Shown here piece after piece: positions 63,285-64,000 of a DNA stretch of 64,000 bases. The stretch covers positions 1,178,001-1,242,000 of the forward strand of contig CAXBGS010000001.1 in the NCBI GenBank assembly GCA_963975425.1. Reading direction: 5' to 3'. Position 1 is the first letter of the stretch, and each line of letters begins with the position of its first letter. A program made the position numbers and the translations under genes. Below the pieces are notes generated by a model. That model was not told the origin of the DNA. It did no database searches and saw nothing but the letters and a program-made list of their open reading frames with translations. The stretch is from CAXBGS01 sp963975425. GTDB taxonomy: Bacteria; Planctomycetota; Planctomycetia; Pirellulales; Pirellulaceae.

Positions 63285-63434
63285 CCGATTTCCGCGATCT
63301 GGACTAAGAATTCAAATCAGGTGTTGTGCAATCGCTCTGTTGCGCGTGCAATCGTATTCTCGTCAAATGTTAGCAGGGGCTGATCGTGATATCAGCTGAC
63401 TTGGTGGGAATGTCTGGCGAACGGCGCTACGGTC

Positions 63435-64000
63435 TCAGCCATCTTCGGCCATATCTCTCGCATGGTAACTGCTGCGAACAAAAGGTCCGCTGGCGACTTT
63501 CTTGAAACCCATATCCTTCGCGATATCTGCCAGTTCATCGAATTCTTCTGGCGGAACATAGCGGACGACCGGCAGGTACTTCTCACCCGGTTGCAGGTAT
63601 TGGCCCAAGGTCAGAAAGTCGACATCGTACTCTCGCAGGTCTGCGAGCGCTTCCAGCAATTCACCGCGTTGTTCGCCCAGCCCCAGCATCAGTCCGCTTT
63701 TGGTTTTAACGCGAGGGTCGTATTCCTTTACTTTCTTCATCATGCGCAGTGTCCAGCGGTAATCGCTTTTCGGCCCACGCACGCGTCGGTACAGTCGCGG
63801 AACGGTTTCCATATTGTGATTGAAAACGTTCGGAAAAGCCTCGATCACGCGTGCCAGTGAGTCTTTGCAGTGGACGAAATCGGGGGTCAAGACTTCCGTG
63901 CTGGCACCGGTTTTCTCGCGTACCGCGACCACGCACCGATAGAAGTGATCCGCCCCGCCGTCGGCCAGATCGTCGCGGGTCACGCTGGTGATGACCACAT
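63435..64000 (-). CDS. lipA: Lipoyl synthase, 5' end cut by the window
   Basis: LipA is a radical SAM enzyme that inserts two sulfurs into octanoyl groups to make lipoate. The gene runs off the window end, so the N-terminus with both cysteine motifs (CxxxCxxC and the auxiliary cluster) is missing. What is visible is VITSVTRDDLADGGADHFY, FNHNMETVPRLY, KTKSGLMLGLGE and FLTLGQYLQPG, with the C-terminal FKKVASGPFVRSSYHA, all typical of LipA. The C-terminus is complete, ending DMAEDG. Confidence 0.94.
   Translation of the reverse strand, partial: VVITSVTRDDLADGGADHFYRCVVAVREKTGASTEVLTPDFVHCKDSLARVIEAFPNVFNHNMETVPRLYRRVRGPKSDYRWTLRMMKKVKEYDPRVKTKSGLMLGLGEQRGELLEALADLREYDVDFLTLGQYLQPGEKYLPVVRYVPPEEFDELADIAKDMGFKKVASGPFVRSSYHARDMAEDG

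Noticed and set aside
1..64000. tRNA, rRNA, riboswitches, IS elements and prophage genes.
   Set aside because: I looked for their typical sequence or protein motifs by eye and found none that I could defend.

Overview
The window looks like chromosome from a planctomycete of the Pirellulales (Rhodopirellula-like) type. The evidence is a BBP7-family outer-membrane protein, a giant repeat protein with the LEDRRLLAA N-terminal motif typical of exported planctomycete proteins, a DUF1080 protein, an ECF sigma factor fused by overlap to a membrane Ser/Thr kinase, a Cys-type sulfatase, and many large exported proteins of unknown function. I recognise no rRNA, tRNA, insertion sequence, prophage or CRISPR array.

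Layout. 1-3.0 kb: a housekeeping run on the + strand (guanylate kinase, RNA polymerase omega, stand-alone CoaC-type decarboxylase, CBS-domain family II pyrophosphatase). 3-13 kb: a membrane protein with a disturbed N-terminus, a beta-propeller protein, SixA and a metallophosphoesterase, an HI0933-like flavoprotein, a DUF1080/ECF sigma/kinase operon, and dihydroorotase. 13-26.7 kb: a 1256-residue membrane protein with a huge Ser/Asp/Gly linker, an HTH regulator plus methyltransferase pair, an exported esterase, hisA, a DtxR-type repressor, glutamate dehydrogenase, a phospholipase C/P1-nuclease-like protein and an MscS channel. 26.8-38.7 kb: hypotheticals, a 12-repeat DUF11 surface protein, a BBP7 porin-like protein, an HMA-like protein, a CbiX chelatase and a Cys-rich exported protein. 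39-43.2 kb: a 914-residue exported unknown and argininosuccinate lyase. 43.3-52 kb: a co-directional minus-strand block with an RiPP locus and three HlyD-type export proteins. 52-64 kb: DinB-like protein, methyltransferase, RpoD-like sigma factor, TPR glycosyltransferase, sulfatase plus double hydrolase, and the 3' part of lipA.

The most striking locus is at 43.27-45.0 kb. A 288-residue precursor with a Tat-type signal carries fourteen TTxxxGEE-type motifs, the same spacing as the TTxxxxEE cores of the graspetide plesiocin. It sits 12 bases upstream of a 281-residue ATP-grasp enzyme of the kind that makes side-chain ester or amide links in graspetides (omega-ester peptides). I read this as a multi-core graspetide that would be cross-linked in the cytoplasm and exported folded through Tat. 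The loop residue after the two threonines varies between aromatic, basic and small residues, as expected if each hairpin presented a different protease-facing side chain. Upstream on the same strand lie a LURP-one-like protein, a DUF3467 protein and an M50-protease/HlyD fusion with a PqqD-like N-terminus, plus two more HlyD-type adaptors. Whether these belong to the same pathway is open.

Coordinates and start choices were read by eye from the sequence. Family assignments rest on recognised motifs, not on database searches.
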